Shown: positions 27,601 through 40,464, counted from the first letter of the stretch. The stretch: 64,000 nt of DNA from Auanema rhodensis (GCA_964057225.1 OZ059896.1:6076001-6140000), one strand, 5' to 3'. Notes: a model not told the origin generated them from the sequence alone. Numbers and translations are program-made.

Positions 27601-29818
27601 TGACTTTGAAATTTACGTGTACTTTAATTTATGCTAATTAAATGTACACGTGATGTGCACTTGGTATGTAACTCGCTTCACGTGGAAAATAAAGAGATGC
27701 GGTTTTCAAAATTAGATTCCCCATGTCCATATTAGTCTAAAAACAAATTTTTATTGATATTGGTTCATGGTAACCATGACTTTGAAATTTACGTGTACTT
27801 TAATTTATGCTAATTAAATGTACACTTGATGTGCACCTGGTATGTAACTCGCTTCACGTGAAAGATAAAAAGATAAGGTTTTCAAAATTAGATTCCCCAT
27901 GTCCATATTAGTCTAAAAACAAATTTTTTATTGATATTGGTGCATGGTAACCATGACTTTGAAATTTACGTGTACTTTAATTTATGCTAATTAAATGTAC
28001 ACGTGATGTGCACTCGGTATGTAACTCGCTTCACGTGAAAGATAAAGAGATGCGGTTTTCAAAATTAGATTCCCCATGTCCATATTAGTCTAAAAACAAA
28101 TTTTTATTGATATTGGTTCATGGTAACCATGACTTTGAAATTTACGTGTACTTTAATTTATGCTAATTAAATGTACACGTGATGTGCACTTGGTATGTAA
28201 CTCGCTTCACGTGAAAGATAAAGAGATGCGGTTTTCAAAATTAGATTCCTCATGTCCATATTAGTCTAAAAACAAATTTTTATTGATATTGGTTCATGGT
28301 AACCATGACTTTGAAATTTACGTGTACTTTAATTTATGCTAATTAAATGTACACGTGATGTGCACTTGGTATGTAACTCGCTTCACGTGAAAGATAAAGA
28401 GATGCGGTTTTCAAAATTAGATTCCCCATTTCCATATTAGTCTAAAAACAAATTTTTATTGATATTGGTGCATGGTAACCATGACTTTGAAATTTACGTG
28501 AACTTTAATTTATGCTAATTAAATATACACGTGATGTGCACTTGATATGTAACTCGCTTCACGTGAAAGATAAAGAGATGCGGTTTTCAAAATTAGATTC
28601 CCCATGTCCATATTAGTCTAAAAACAAATTTTTATTGATATTGGTGCATGGTAACCATGACTTTGAAATTTACGTGAACTTTAATTTATGCTAATTAAAT
28701 GTACACGTGATGTGCACTTGGTATGTAACTCGCTTCACGTGAAAGATGAAGAGATGCGGTTTTCAAAATTAGATTCCCCATGTCCATATTAGTCTAAAAA
28801 CAAATTTTTTATTGATATTGGTGCATGGTAACCATGACTTTGAAATTTACGTGTACTTTAATTTATGCTAATTAAATGTACACGTGATGTGCACTCGGTA
28901 TGTAACTCGCTTCACGTGAAAGATAAAGAGATGCGGTTTTCAAAATTAGATTCCCCATGTCCATATTAGTCTAAAAACAAATTTTTATTGATATTGGTTC
29001 ATGGTAACCATGACTTTGAAATTTACGTGAACTTTAATTTATGCTAATTAAATGTACACGTGATGTGCACTTGGTATGTAACTCGCTTCACGTGAAAGAT
29101 AAAGAGATGCGGTTTTCAAAATTAGATTCCCCATTTCCATATTAGTCTAAAAACAAATTTTTATTGATATTGGTGCATGGTAACCATGACTTTGAAATTT
29201 ACGTGTACTTTAATTTATGCTAATTAAATGTACACGTGATGTGCACTCGGTATGTAACTCGCTTCACGTGAAAGATAAAGAGATGCGGTTTTCAAAATTA
29301 GATTCCCCATGTCCATATTAGTCTAAAAACAAATTTTTATTGATATTGGTTCATGGTAACCATGACTTTGAAATTTACGTGTACTTTAATTTATGCTAAT
29401 TAAATGTACACGTGATGTGCACTCGGTATGTAACTCGCTTCACGTGAAAGATAAAGAGATGCGGTTTTCAAAATTAGATTCCCCATGTCCATATTAGTCT
29501 AAAAACAAATTTTTATTGATATTGGTTCATGGTAACCATGACTTTGAAATTTACGTGTACTTTAATTTATGCTGATTAAATGTACACGTGATGTGCACTT
29601 GGTATGTAACTCGCTTCACGTGAAAGATAAAGAGATGCGGTTTTCAAAATTAGATTCCCCATTTCCATATTAGTCTAAAAACAAATTTTAATTGATATTG
29701 GTGCATGGTAACCATGACTTTGAAATTTACGTGAACTTTAATTTATGCTAATTAAATGTACATGTGATGTGCACCTGGTATGTAACTCGCTTCACGTGAA
29801 AGATAAAGAGATGCGGTA
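24667..29818 (+). repeat. Module copy 3 and long-range copies of 10-14 kb
   Basis: 24667-25994 completes the block shared with 17.2-18.6 kb. Then 26040-26560 matches 18996 onward (lag 7,044), and 26921-27994 matches 10540-11614 (lag 16,381). After that 27979 to about 28700 matches 12833 onward (lag 15,146), followed by 28683-29560 against 13713 onward (lag 14,970) after loss of one unit. The block is thus a mosaic of segments found earlier in the array. Private changes are TTTCTTGAT near 27224 and ATGCTGATTAAA near 29573. Confidence 0.75.
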
Positions 29819-31692
29819 TTCAAAATTAGATTCCCCATGTCCATATTAGTCTAAAAACAAATTTTTATTGATATTGGTGCATGGTAACCATGACTTTGAA
29901 ATTTACGTGAACTTTAATTTATGCTAATTAAATATACACGTGATGTGCACTTGATATGTAACTCGCTTCACGTGAAAGATAAAGAGATGCGGTTTTCAAA
30001 ATTAGATTCCCCATTTCCATATTAGTCTAAAAACAAATTTTTATTCATATTGGTGCTTGGTAACCATGACTTTGAAATTTACGTGAACTTTAATTTATGC
30101 TAATTAAATGTACACGTGATGTGCACTTTGTATGTAACTCGCTTCACGTGAAAGATAAAGAGATGCGGTTTTCAAAATTAGATTCCCCATGTCCATATTA
30201 GTCTAAAAACAAATTTTTATTGATATTGGTGCATGGTAACCATGACTTTGAAATTTACGTGAACTTTAATTTATGCTAATTAAATGTACATGTGATGTGC
30301 ACCTGGTATGTAACTCGCTTCACGTGAAAGATAAAGAGATGCGGTTTTCAAAATTAGATTCCCCATTTCCATATTAGTCTAAAAACAAATTTTTATTGAT
30401 ATTGGTGCATGGTAACCATGACTTTGAAATTTACGTGTACTTTAATTTATGCTAATTAAATGTACACGTGATGTGCACTCGGTATGTAACTCGCTTCACG
30501 TGAAAGATAAAGAGATGCGGTTTTCAAAATTAGATTCCCCATGTCCATATTAGTCTAAAAACAAATTTTTATTGATATTGGTTCATGGTAACCATGACTT
30601 TGAAATTTACGTGTACTTTAATTTATGCTAATTAAATGTACACGTGATGTGCACTTGGTATGTAACTCGCTTCACGTGAAAGATAAAGAGATGCGGTTTT
30701 CAAAATTAGATTCCCCATGTCCATATTAGTCTAAAAACAAATTTTTATTGATATTGGTGCATGGTAACCATGACTTTGAAATTTACGTGAACTTTAATTT
30801 ATGCTAATCAAATATACACGTGATGTGCACTTGATATGTAACTCGCTTCACGTGAAAGATAAAGAGATGCGGTTTTCAAAATTAGATTCCCCATTTCCAT
30901 ATTAGTCTAAAAACAAATTTTTATTCATATTGGTGCTTGGTAACCATGACTTTGAAATTTACGTGAACTTTAATTTATGCTAATTAAATGTACACGTGAT
31001 GTGCACTTTGTATGTAACTCGCTTCACGTGAAAGATAAAGAGATGCGGTTTTCAAAATTAGATTCCCCATGTCCATATTAGTCTAAAAACAAATTTTTAT
31101 TGATATTGGTGCATGGTAACCATGACTTTGAAATTTACGTGAACTTTAATTTATGCTAATTAAATGTACATGTGATGTGCACCTGGTATGTAACTCGCTT
31201 CACGTGAAAGATAAAGAGATGCGGTTTTCAAAATTAGATTCCCCATTTCCATATTAGTCTAAAAACAAATTTTTATTGATATTGGTGCATGGTAACCATG
31301 ACTTTGAAATTTACGTGTACTTTAATTTATGCTAATTAAATGTACACGTGATGTGCACTCGGTATGTAACTCGCTTCACGTGAAAGATAAAGAGATGCGG
31401 TTTTCAAAATTAGATTCCCCATGTCCATATTAGTCTAAAAACAAATTTTTATTGATATTGGTTCATGGTAACCATGACTTTGAAATTTACGTGTACTTTA
31501 ATTTATGCTAATTAAATGTACACGTGATGTGCACTTGGTATGTAACTCGCTTCACGTGAAAGATAAAGAGATGCGGTTTTCAAAATTAGATTCCCCATGT
31601 CCATATTAGTCTAAAAACAAATTTTTATTGATATTGGTGCATGGTAACCATGACTTTGAAATTTACGTGAACTTTAATTTATGCTAATTAAA
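29819..31692 (+). repeat. 5-mer higher-order repeat, two copies (880 bp)
   Basis: Units match at a lag of 880 (5 x 176). Markers are TTGATATG (29951/30831), GCACTTTGTATG (30123/31003), CATGTG with CCTGG (30289/31169) and CTCGG (30478/31358). The later copy has one private change, AATCAAAT near 30807. The start is set by GGTATTC (29818) against GGTTTTC (30698). The end is set by AATATAC against AATGTAC near 31693. Confidence 0.86.
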
Positions 31693-34600
31693 TGTACACG
31701 TGATGTGCACTTGGTATGTAACTCGCTTCACGTGAAAGATAAAGAGATGCGGTTTTCAAAATTAGATTCCCCATGTCCATATTAGTCTAAAAACAAATTT
31801 TCATTCATATTGGTGCTTGGTAACCATGACTTTGAAATTTACGTGAACTTTAATTTATGCTAATTAAATATAAACGTGATGTGCACTTGGTATGTAACTC
31901 GCTTCACGTGGAAAATAAAGAGATGCGGTTTTCAAAATTAGATTCCCCATTTCCATATTAGTCTAAAAACAAATTTTTATTGATATTGGTGCATGGTAAC
32001 CATGACTTTGAAATTTACGTGAACTTTAATTTATGCTAATTAAATGTACACGTGATGTGCACTTTGTATGTAACTCGCTTCACGTGAAAGATAAAGAGAT
32101 GCGGTTTTCAAAATTAGATTCCCCATGTCCATATTAGTCTAAAAACAAATTTTTATTGATATTGGTGCATGGTAACCATGACTTTGAAATTTACGTGAAC
32201 TTTAATTTATGCTAATTAAATGTACACGTGATGTGCCCTTGGTATGTAACTCGCTTTACGTGAAAGATAAAGAGATGCGGTTTTCAAAATTAGATTCTCC
32301 ATGTCCATATTAGTCTAAAAACAAATTTTTATTGATATTGGTGCATGGTAACCATGACTTTGAAATTTACGTGAACTTTAATTTATGCTAATTAAATGTA
32401 CATGTGATGTGCACCTGGTATGTAACTCGCTTCACGTGAAAGATAAAAAGATGCGGTTTTCAAAATTAGATTCCCCATGTCCATATTAGTCTAAAAACAA
32501 ATTTTTATTCATATTGGTGCATGGTAACCATGACTTTGAAATTTACGTGAACTTTAATTTATGCTAATTAAATGTACATGTGATGTGCACCTGGTATGTA
32601 ACTCGCTTCACGTGAAAGATAAAGAGATGCGGTTCTCAAAATTAGATTCCCCATGTCCATATTAGTCTAAAAACGAATTTTTATTGATATTGGTGCATGG
32701 TAACCATGACTTTGAAATTTACGTGAACTTTAATTTATGCTAATTAAATGTACACTTGATGTGCACTTGGTATGTAACTCGCTTCACGTGAAAGATTAAA
32801 AGATGCGGTTTTCAAAATTACATTCCCCATGTCCATATTAGTCTAAAAACAAATTTTTATTGATATTGGTGCATGGTAACCATGACTTTGAAATTTACGT
32901 GAACTTTAATTTATGCTAATTAAATGTACATGTGATGTGCACCTGGTATGTAACTCGCTTCACGTGAAAGATAAAGAGATGCGGTTTTCAAAATTAGATT
33001 CCCCATGTCCATATTAGTCTAAAAACAAATTTTTATTGATATTGGTGCATGGTAACCATGACTTTGAAATTTACGTGAACTTTAATTTATGCTAATTAAA
33101 TATACACGTGATGTGCACTTGATATGTAACTCGCTTCACGTGAAAGATAAAGAGATGCGGTTTTCAAAATTAGATTCCCCATTTCCATATTAGTCTAAAA
33201 ACAAATTTTTATTCATATTGGTGCTTGGTAACCATGACTTTGAAATTTACGTGAACTTTAATTTATGCTAATTAAATGTACACGTGATGTGCACTTTGTA
33301 TGTAACTCGCTTCACGTGAAAGATAAAGAGATGCGGTTTTCAAAATTAGATTCCCCATGTCCATATTAGTCTAAAAACAAATTTTTATTGATATTGGTGC
33401 ATGGTAACCATGACTTTGAAATTTACGTGAACTTTAATTTATGCTAATTAAATGTACATGTGATGTGCACCTGGTATGTAACTCGCTTCACGTGAAAGAT
33501 AAAGAGATGCGGTTTTCAAAATTAGATTCCCCATTTCCATATTAGTCTAAAAACAAATTTTTATTGATATTGGTGCATGGTAACCATGACTTTGAAATTT
33601 ACGTGTACTTTAATTTATGCTAATTAAATGTACACGTGATGTGCACTCGGTATGTAACTCGCTTCACGTGAAAGATAAAGAGATGCGGTTTTCAAAATTA
33701 GATTCCCCATGTCCATATTAGTCTAAAAACAAATTTTTATTGATATTGGTTCATGGTAACCATGACTTTGAAATTTACGTGTACTTTAATTTATGCTAAT
33801 TAAATGTACACGTGATGTGCACTTGGTATGTAACTCGCTTCACGTGAAAGATAAAGAGATGCGGTTTTCAAAATTAGATTCCCCATGTCCATATTAGTCT
33901 AAAAACAAATTTTTATTGATATTGGTGCATGGTAACCATGACTTTGAAATTTACGTGAACTTTAATTTATGCTAATTAAATGTACACGTGATGTGCACTT
34001 GGTATGTAACTCGCTTCACGTGAAAGATAAAGAGATGCGGTTTTCAAAATTAGATTCCCCATGTCCATATTAGTCTAAAAACAAATTTTCATTCATATTG
34101 GTGCTTGGTAACCATGACTTTGAAATTTACGTGAACTTTAATTTATGCTAATTAAATATAAACGTGATGTGCACTTGGTATGTAACTCGCTTCACGTGGA
34201 AAATAAAGAGATGCGGTTTTCAAAATTAGATTCCCCATTTCCATATTAGTCTAAAAACAAATTTTTATTGATATTGGTGCATGGTAACCATGACTTTGAA
34301 ATTTACGTGAACTTTAATTTATGCTAATTAAATGTACACGTGATGTGCACTTTGTATGTAACTCGCTTCACGTGAAAGATAAAGAGATGCGGTTTTCAAA
34401 ATTAGATTCCCCATGTCCATATTAGTCTAAAAACAAATTTTTATTGATATTGGTGCATGGTAACCATGACTTTGAAATTTACGTGAACTTTAATTTATGC
34501 TAATTAAATGTACACGTGATGTGCCCTTGGTATGTAACTCGCTTTACGTGAAAGATAAAGAGATGCGGTTTTCAAAATTAGATTCTCCATGTCCATATTA

Positions 34601-35260
34601 GTCTAAAAACAAATTTTTATTGATATTGGTGCATATTAACCATGACTTTGAAATTTACGTGAACTTTAATTTATGCTAATTAAATGTACATGTGATGTGC
34701 ACCTGGTATGTAACTCGCTTCACGTGAAAGATAAAAAGATGCGGTTTTCAAAATTAGATTCCCCATGTCCATATTAGTCTAAAAACAAATTTTTATTCAT
34801 ATTGGTGCATGGTAACCATGACTTTGAAATTTACGTGAACTTTAATTTATGCTAATTAAATGTACATGTGATGTGCACCTGGTATGTAACTCGCTTCACG
34901 TGAAAGATAAAGAGATGCGGTTCTCAAAATTAGATTCCCCATGTCCATATTAGTCTAAAAACGAATTTTTATTGATATTGGTGCATGGTAACCATGACTT
35001 TGAAATTTACGTGAACTTTAATTTATGCTAATTAAATGTACACTTGATGTGCACTTGGTATGTAACTCGCTTCACGTGAAAGATTAAAAGATGCGGTTTT
35101 CAAAATTACATTCCCCATGTCCATATTAGTCTAAAAACAAATTTTTATTGATATTGGTGCATGGTAACCATGACTTTGAAATTTACGTGAACTTTAATTT
35201 ATGCTAATTAAATGTACATGTGATGTGCACCTGGTATGTAACTCGCTTCACGTGAAAGAT
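30657..35260 (+). repeat. 13-mer higher-order repeat, two copies (2,288 bp)
   Basis: Copies are 30657-32944 and 32945-35232, lag 2,288 (13 x 176). Shared markers: GCACTTTGTATG (31003/33291), TTTTCATTCATA (31799/34087), GTGCCCTTGG with CTTTACG and GATTCTCC (32233/34521), GGTTCTCAAAA (32631/34919), AGATTAAAAG (32794/35082), AAATTACATTCC (32815/35103). Two differences seen are AATCAAAT (30807, first copy only) and GCATATTAACC (34633, second copy only). The match ends where AGATAAAGAG (32970) faces AGATAAAAAG (35258). The first copy includes the second copy of the 880-bp repeat, so the 880-bp event came first. Confidence 0.88.
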
Positions 35261-38200
35261 AAAAAGATGCGGTTTTCAAAATTAGATTCCCCATGTCCAT
35301 ATTAGTCTAAAAACAAATTTTTATTGATATTGGTGCATGGTAACCATGACTTTGAAATTTACGTGAACTTTAATTTATGCTAATTAAATGTACATGTGAT
35401 GTGCACCTGGTATGTAACTCGCTTCACGTGAAAGATAAAGAGATGCGGTTTTTGAAATTGGATTCCCCATGTCCATATTAGTCTAAAAACAAATTTTTAT
35501 TGATATTGGTTCATGGTAACCATGACTTTGAAATTTACGTGAACTTTAATTTATGCTAATTAAATGTACATGTGATGTGCACCTGGTATGTAACTCGCTT
35601 CACGTGAAAGATAAAAAGATGCGGTTTTCAAAATTAGATTCCCCATGTCCATATTAGTCTAAAAACAACATTTTATTCATATTGGTGCATGGTAACCATG
35701 ACTTTGAAATTTACGTGAACTTTAATTTATGCTAATTAAATGTACACGTGATGTGCCCTTGGTATGTAACTCGCTTCACGTGAAAGATAAAGAGATGCGG
35801 TATTCAAAATTAGATTCACCATGTCCATATTAGTCTAAAAACAAATTTTTATTGATATTGGTGCATGGTAACCATGACTTTGAAATTTACGTGAACTTTA
35901 ATTTATGCTAATTAAATGTACATGTGATGTGCACCTGGTATGTAACTCGCTTCACGTGAAAGATAAAGAGATGCGGTATTCAAAATTAGATTCCCCATGT
36001 CCATATTAGTCTAAAAACAAATTTTTATTGATATTGGTGCATGGTAACCATGACTTTGAAATTTACGTGAACTTTAATTTATGCTAATTAAATGTACACT
36101 TGATGTGCACTTGATATGTAACTCGCTTCACGTGAAAGATAAAAAGATGCGGTTTTCAAAATTAGATTCCCCATGTCCATATTAGTCTAAAAACAAATTT
36201 TTATTGATATTCGTTCATGGTAACCATGACTTTGAAATTTACGTGAACTTTAATTTATGCTAATTAAATGTACACTTGATGTGCACTTGATATGTAACTC
36301 GCTTCACGTGAAAGATAAAAAGATGCGGTTTTCAAAATTAGATTCCCCATTTCCATATTAGTCTAAAAACAAATTTTTATTGATATTGGTTCATGGTAAC
36401 CATGACTTTGAAATTTACGTGAACTTTAATTTATGCTAATTAAATATACACGTGATGTGCACTTGGTATGTAACTCGCTTCACGTGAAAGATAAAGAGAT
36501 GCGGTATTCAAAATTAGATTCCCCATGTCCATATTAGTCTAAAAACAAATTTTTATTGATATTGGTGCATGGTAACCATGACTTTGAAATTTACGTGAAC
36601 TTTAATTTATGCTAATTAAATGTACACTTGATGTGCACTTGGTATGTAACTCGCTTCACGTGAAAGATTAAAAGATGCGGTTTTCAAAATTACATTCCCC
36701 ATGTCCATATTAGTCTAAAAACAAATTTTTATTGATATTGGTGCATGGTAACCATGACTTTGAAATTTACGTGAACTTTAATTTATGCTAATTAAATGTA
36801 CATGTGATGTGCACCTGGTATGTAACTCGCTTCACGTGAAAGATAAAAAGATGCGGTTTTCAAAATTAGATTCCCCATGTCCATATTAGTCTAAAAACAA
36901 ATTTTTATTCATATTGGTGCATGGTAACCATGACTTTGAAATTTACGTGAACTTTAATTTATGCTAATTAAATGTACACGTGATGTGCCCTTGGTATGTA
37001 ACTCGCTTCACGTGAAAGATAAAGAGATGCGGTATTCAAAATTAGATTCACCATGTCCATATTAGTCTAAAAACAAATTTTTATTGATATTGGTTCATGG
37101 TAACCATGACTTTGAAATTTACGTGAACTTTAATTTATGCTAATTAAATGTACACGTGATGTGCACTTGGTATGTAACTCGCTTCACGTGAAAGATAAAG
37201 AGATGCGGTTTTCAAAATTAGATTCCCCATTTCCATATTAGTCTAAAAACAAATTTTTATTGATATTGGTGCATGGTAACCATGACTTTGAAATTTACGT
37301 GTACTTTAATTTATGCTAATTAAATGTACACGTGATGTGCACTCGGTATGTAACTCGCTTCACGTGAAAGATAAAGAGATGCGGTTTTCAAAATTAGATT
37401 CCCCATGTCCATATTAGTCTAAAAACAAATTTTTATTGATATTGGTGCATGGTAACCATGACTTTGAAATTTACGTGAACTTTAATTTATGCTAATTAAA
37501 TGTACACGTGATGTGCACTTGGTATGTAACTCGCTTCACGTGAAAGATAAAGAGATGCGGTATTCAAAATTAGATTCCCCATGTCCATATTAGTCTAAAA
37601 ACAAATTTTTATTGATATTGGTGCATGGTAACCATGACTTTGAAATTTACGTGAACTTTAATTTATGCTAATTAAATGTACATGTGATGTGCACCTGGTA
37701 TGTAACTCGCTTCACGTGAAAGATAAAGAGATGCGGTATTCAAAATTAGATTCCCCATGTCCATATTAGTCTAAAAACAAATTTTTATTGATATTGGTGC
37801 ATGGTAACCATGACTTTGAAATTTACGTGAACTTTAATTTATGCTAATTAAATGTACACTTGATGTGCACTTGATATGTAACTCGCTTCACGTGAAAGAT
37901 AAAAAGATGCGGTTTTCAAAATTAGATTCCCCATGTCCATATTAGTCTAAAAACAAATTTTTATTGATATTCGTTCATGGTAACCATGACTTTGAAATTT
38001 ACGTGAACTTTAATTTATGCTAATTAAATGTACACTTGATGTGCACTTGATATGTAACTCGCTTCACGTGAAAGATAAAAAGATGCGGTTTTCAAAATTA
38101 GATTCCCCATTTCCATATTAGTCTAAAAACAAATTTTTATTGATATTGGTTCATGGTAACCATGACTTTGAAATTTACGTGAACTTTAATTTATGCTAAT

Positions 38201-38580
38201 TAAATATACACGTGATGTGCACTTGGTATGTAACTCGCTTCACGTGAAAGATAAAGAGATGCGGTTTTCAAAATTAGATTCCCCATGTCCATATTAGTCT
38301 AAAAACAAATTTTTATTGATATTGGTGCATGGTAACCATGACTTTGAAATTTACGTGAACTTTAATTTATGCTAATTAATTGTACACTTGATGTGCACTT
38401 GGTATGTAACTCGCTTCACGTGAAAGATAAAGAGATGCGGTTTTTAAAATTAGATTCCCCATTTCCATATTAGTCTAAAAACAAATTTTTATTGATATTG
38501 GTGCATGGTAACCATGACTTTGAAATTTACGTGAACTTTAATTTATGCTAATTAAATGTACATGTGATGTGCACCTGGTA
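35261..38580 (+). repeat. 10-mer partial higher-order repeat (1,760 bp)
   Basis: From 35819 to 38264 the sequence matches itself at a lag of 1,760 (10 x 176), about 1.4 copies. The rare TATTCGTTCATGG (36209/37969) and the GGTATTC with CATGTG unit (35921/37681) are shared. The match begins after GATTCACC (35818) against GATTCCCC. It first fails at GGTATTC (36505) against GGTTTTC (38265). A private AATTAATTGTAC occurs near 38377. Upstream, 35261-35818 holds mixed CATGTG/CCTGG units, including one private TTTTTGAAATTGGATT (35450). Confidence 0.82.
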
Positions 38581-40296
38581 TGTAACTCGCTTCACGTGAA
38601 AGACAAAGAGATGCGGTTTTCAAAATTAGATTCCCCATGTCCATATTAGTCTAAAAACGAATTTTTATTGATATTGGTGCATGGTAACCATGACTTTGAA
38701 ATTTACGTGAACTTTAATTTATGCTAATTAAATGTACACTTGATGTGCACTTGGTATGTAACTCGCTTCACGTGAAAGATTAAAAGATGCGGTTTTCAAA
38801 ATTAGATTCCCCATGTCCATATTAGTCTAAAAACAAATTTTTATTGATATTGGTGCATGGTAACCATGACTTTGAAATTTACGTGAACTTTAATTTATGC
38901 TAATTAAATGTACATGTGATGTGCACCTGGTATGTAACTCGCTTCACGTGAAAGATAAAAAGATGCGGTTTTCAAAATTAGATTCCCCATGTCCATATTA
39001 GTCTAAAAACAAATTTTTATTCATATTGGTGCATGGTAACCATGACTTTGAAATTTACGTGAACTTTAATTTATGCTAATTAAATGTACACGTGATGTGC
39101 CCTTGGTATGTAACTCGCTTCACGTGAAAGATAAAGAGATGCGGTATTCAAAATTAGATTCACCATGTCCATATTAGTCTAAAAACAAATTTTTATTGAT
39201 ATTGGTTCATGGTAACCATGACTTTGAAATTTACGTGAACTTTAATTTATGCTAATTAAATGTACACGTGATGTGCACTTGGTATGTAACTCGCTTCACG
39301 TGAAAGATAAAGAGATGCGGTATTCAAAATTAGATTCACCATGTCCATATTAGTCTAAAAACAAATTTTTATTGATATTGGTTCATGGTAACCATGACTT
39401 TGAAATTTACGTGAACTTTAATTTATGCTAATTAAATGTACACGTGATGTGCACTTGGTATGTAACTCGCTTCACGTGAAAGATAAAGAGATGCTGTTTT
39501 TAAAATTAGATTCCCCATGTCCATATTAGTCTAAAAACAAATTTTTATTCATATTGGTGCATGGTAACCATGACTTTGAAATTTACGTGAACTTTAATTT
39601 ATGCTAATTAAATATAAACGTGATGTGCACTTGGTATGTAACTCGCTTCACGTGGAAAATAAAGAGATGCGGTTTTCAAAATTAGATTCCCCATGTCCAT
39701 ATTAGTCTAAAAACAAATTTTTATTGATATTGGTGCATGGTAACCATGACTTTGAAATTTACGTGAACTTTAATTTATGCTAATTAAATGTACATGTGAT
39801 GTGCACCTGGTATGTAACTCGCTTCACGTGAAAGATAAAAAGATGCGGTTTTCAAAATTAGATTCCCCATGTCCATATTAGACTAAAAACAAATTTTTAT
39901 TGATATTGGTGCATGGTAACCATGACTTTGAAATTTACGTGAACTTTAATTTATGCTAATTAAATGTACACGTGATGTGCACTCGGTATGTAACTCGCTT
40001 CACGTGAAAGATAAAGAGATGCGGTTTTCAAAATTAGATTCCCCATGTCCATATTAGTCTAAAAACAAAATTTTATTGATATTGGTTCATGGTAACCATG
40101 ACTTTGAAATTTACGTGTACTTTAATTTATGCTAATTAAATGTACACGTGATGTGCACTTGGTATGTAACTCGCTTCACGTGAAAGATAAAGAGATGCGG
40201 TTTTCAAAATTAGATTCCCCATGTCCATATTAGTCTAAAAACAAATTTTTATTGATATTGGTGCATGGTAACCAAGACTTTGAAATTTACGTGAAC

Positions 40297-40316
40297 TTTA
40301 ATTTATGCTAATTAAA
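40297..40316. other. AT-rich inverted repeat across the monomer junction
   Basis: TTTAATT (monomer 174 to 4 of the next unit) and AATTAAA (11-17) form 7-bp complementary arms around a 6-base spacer, TATGCT. It recurs once per unit. Variants that weaken it include AATTGAA at 6151 and 7735 and AATCAAA near 30807. Such AT-rich hairpins are common in satellites; a function is not implied. Confidence 0.5.
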
Positions 40317-40320
40317 TGTA

Positions 40321-40326
40321 CACGTG
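40321..40326. other. CACGTG hexamer 1 (monomer 22-27)
   Basis: This is a perfect palindrome, of the G-box/E-box class bound by bHLH and bZIP factors; the budding yeast CDEI site (RTCACRTG) has a similar core. Across the array it is polymorphic. CACTTG, CATGTG and AAACGTG replace it in many units, so it is less constrained than the second copy. Binding of any factor is inference. The coordinates are those of the reference monomer. Confidence 0.6.
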
Positions 40327-40350
40327 ATGTGCACTTGGTATGTAACTCGC

Positions 40351-40360
40351 TTCACGTGAA
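40351..40360. other. TTCACGTGAA palindrome (monomer 52-61)
   Basis: This is a 10-bp perfect palindrome containing CACGTG at 40353-40358. It is present in the large majority of monomers. Exceptions I saw are the linked TTTACGTG form (for example near 32255, 34542 and 57776), TTCACGTGGA (frequent), CACGCG (18347, 25743), CATGTG (56722, 59185), CCTGTA (58656, 60952) and complete loss by deletion at 2167. Its persistence beside the more variable first hexamer suggests constraint, or simply descent from a common recent ancestor. Confidence 0.65.
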
Positions 40361-40412
40361 AGATAAAGAGATGCGGTTTTCAAAATTAGATTCCCCATGT
40401 CCATATTAGTCT

Positions 40413-40429
40413 AAAAACAAATTTTTATT
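40413..40429. other. A/T tract block (monomer 114-130)
   Basis: A5, a C, then A3T5 followed by ATT form the most AT-rich part of the unit. This is where most single-base indels of the array fall: T5 becomes T6 in 17 units, and A3T5 loses one base in five. Homopolymer slippage is the simple explanation. A-tracts of this kind can bend DNA, but curvature was not computed. Confidence 0.55.
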
Positions 40430-40439
40430 GATATTGGTG

Positions 40440-40452
40440 CATGGTAACCATG
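40440..40452. other. CATGGTAACCATG dyad (monomer 141-153)
   Basis: The 6-bp arms CATGGT and ACCATG flank a single central A, giving a near-perfect dyad that includes GGTAACC, a BstEII recognition sequence, in nearly every unit. The commonest variant changes the left arm to CTTGGT, usually together with the upstream TTCATATT form. Rare single changes occur at 24952 (centre A to T), 34635-34636 (GG to AT), 59450, 61567 and 62447. A dyad of this kind could bind a dimeric protein or form a small cruciform; neither can be shown from sequence alone. Confidence 0.65.
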
Positions 40453-40464
40453 ACTTTGAAATTT

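Noticed and set aside
40321-40326. G-box as a gene promoter element
   Set aside because: No gene lies in the window, and the motif recurs with the satellite period. It is described as a satellite motif, not a promoter.
40329-40334. GTGCAC palindrome as a separate functional site
   Set aside because: It is a 6-bp palindrome in a variable part of the unit and is often changed to GTGCCC or ATGCAC. There is too little evidence to single it out.
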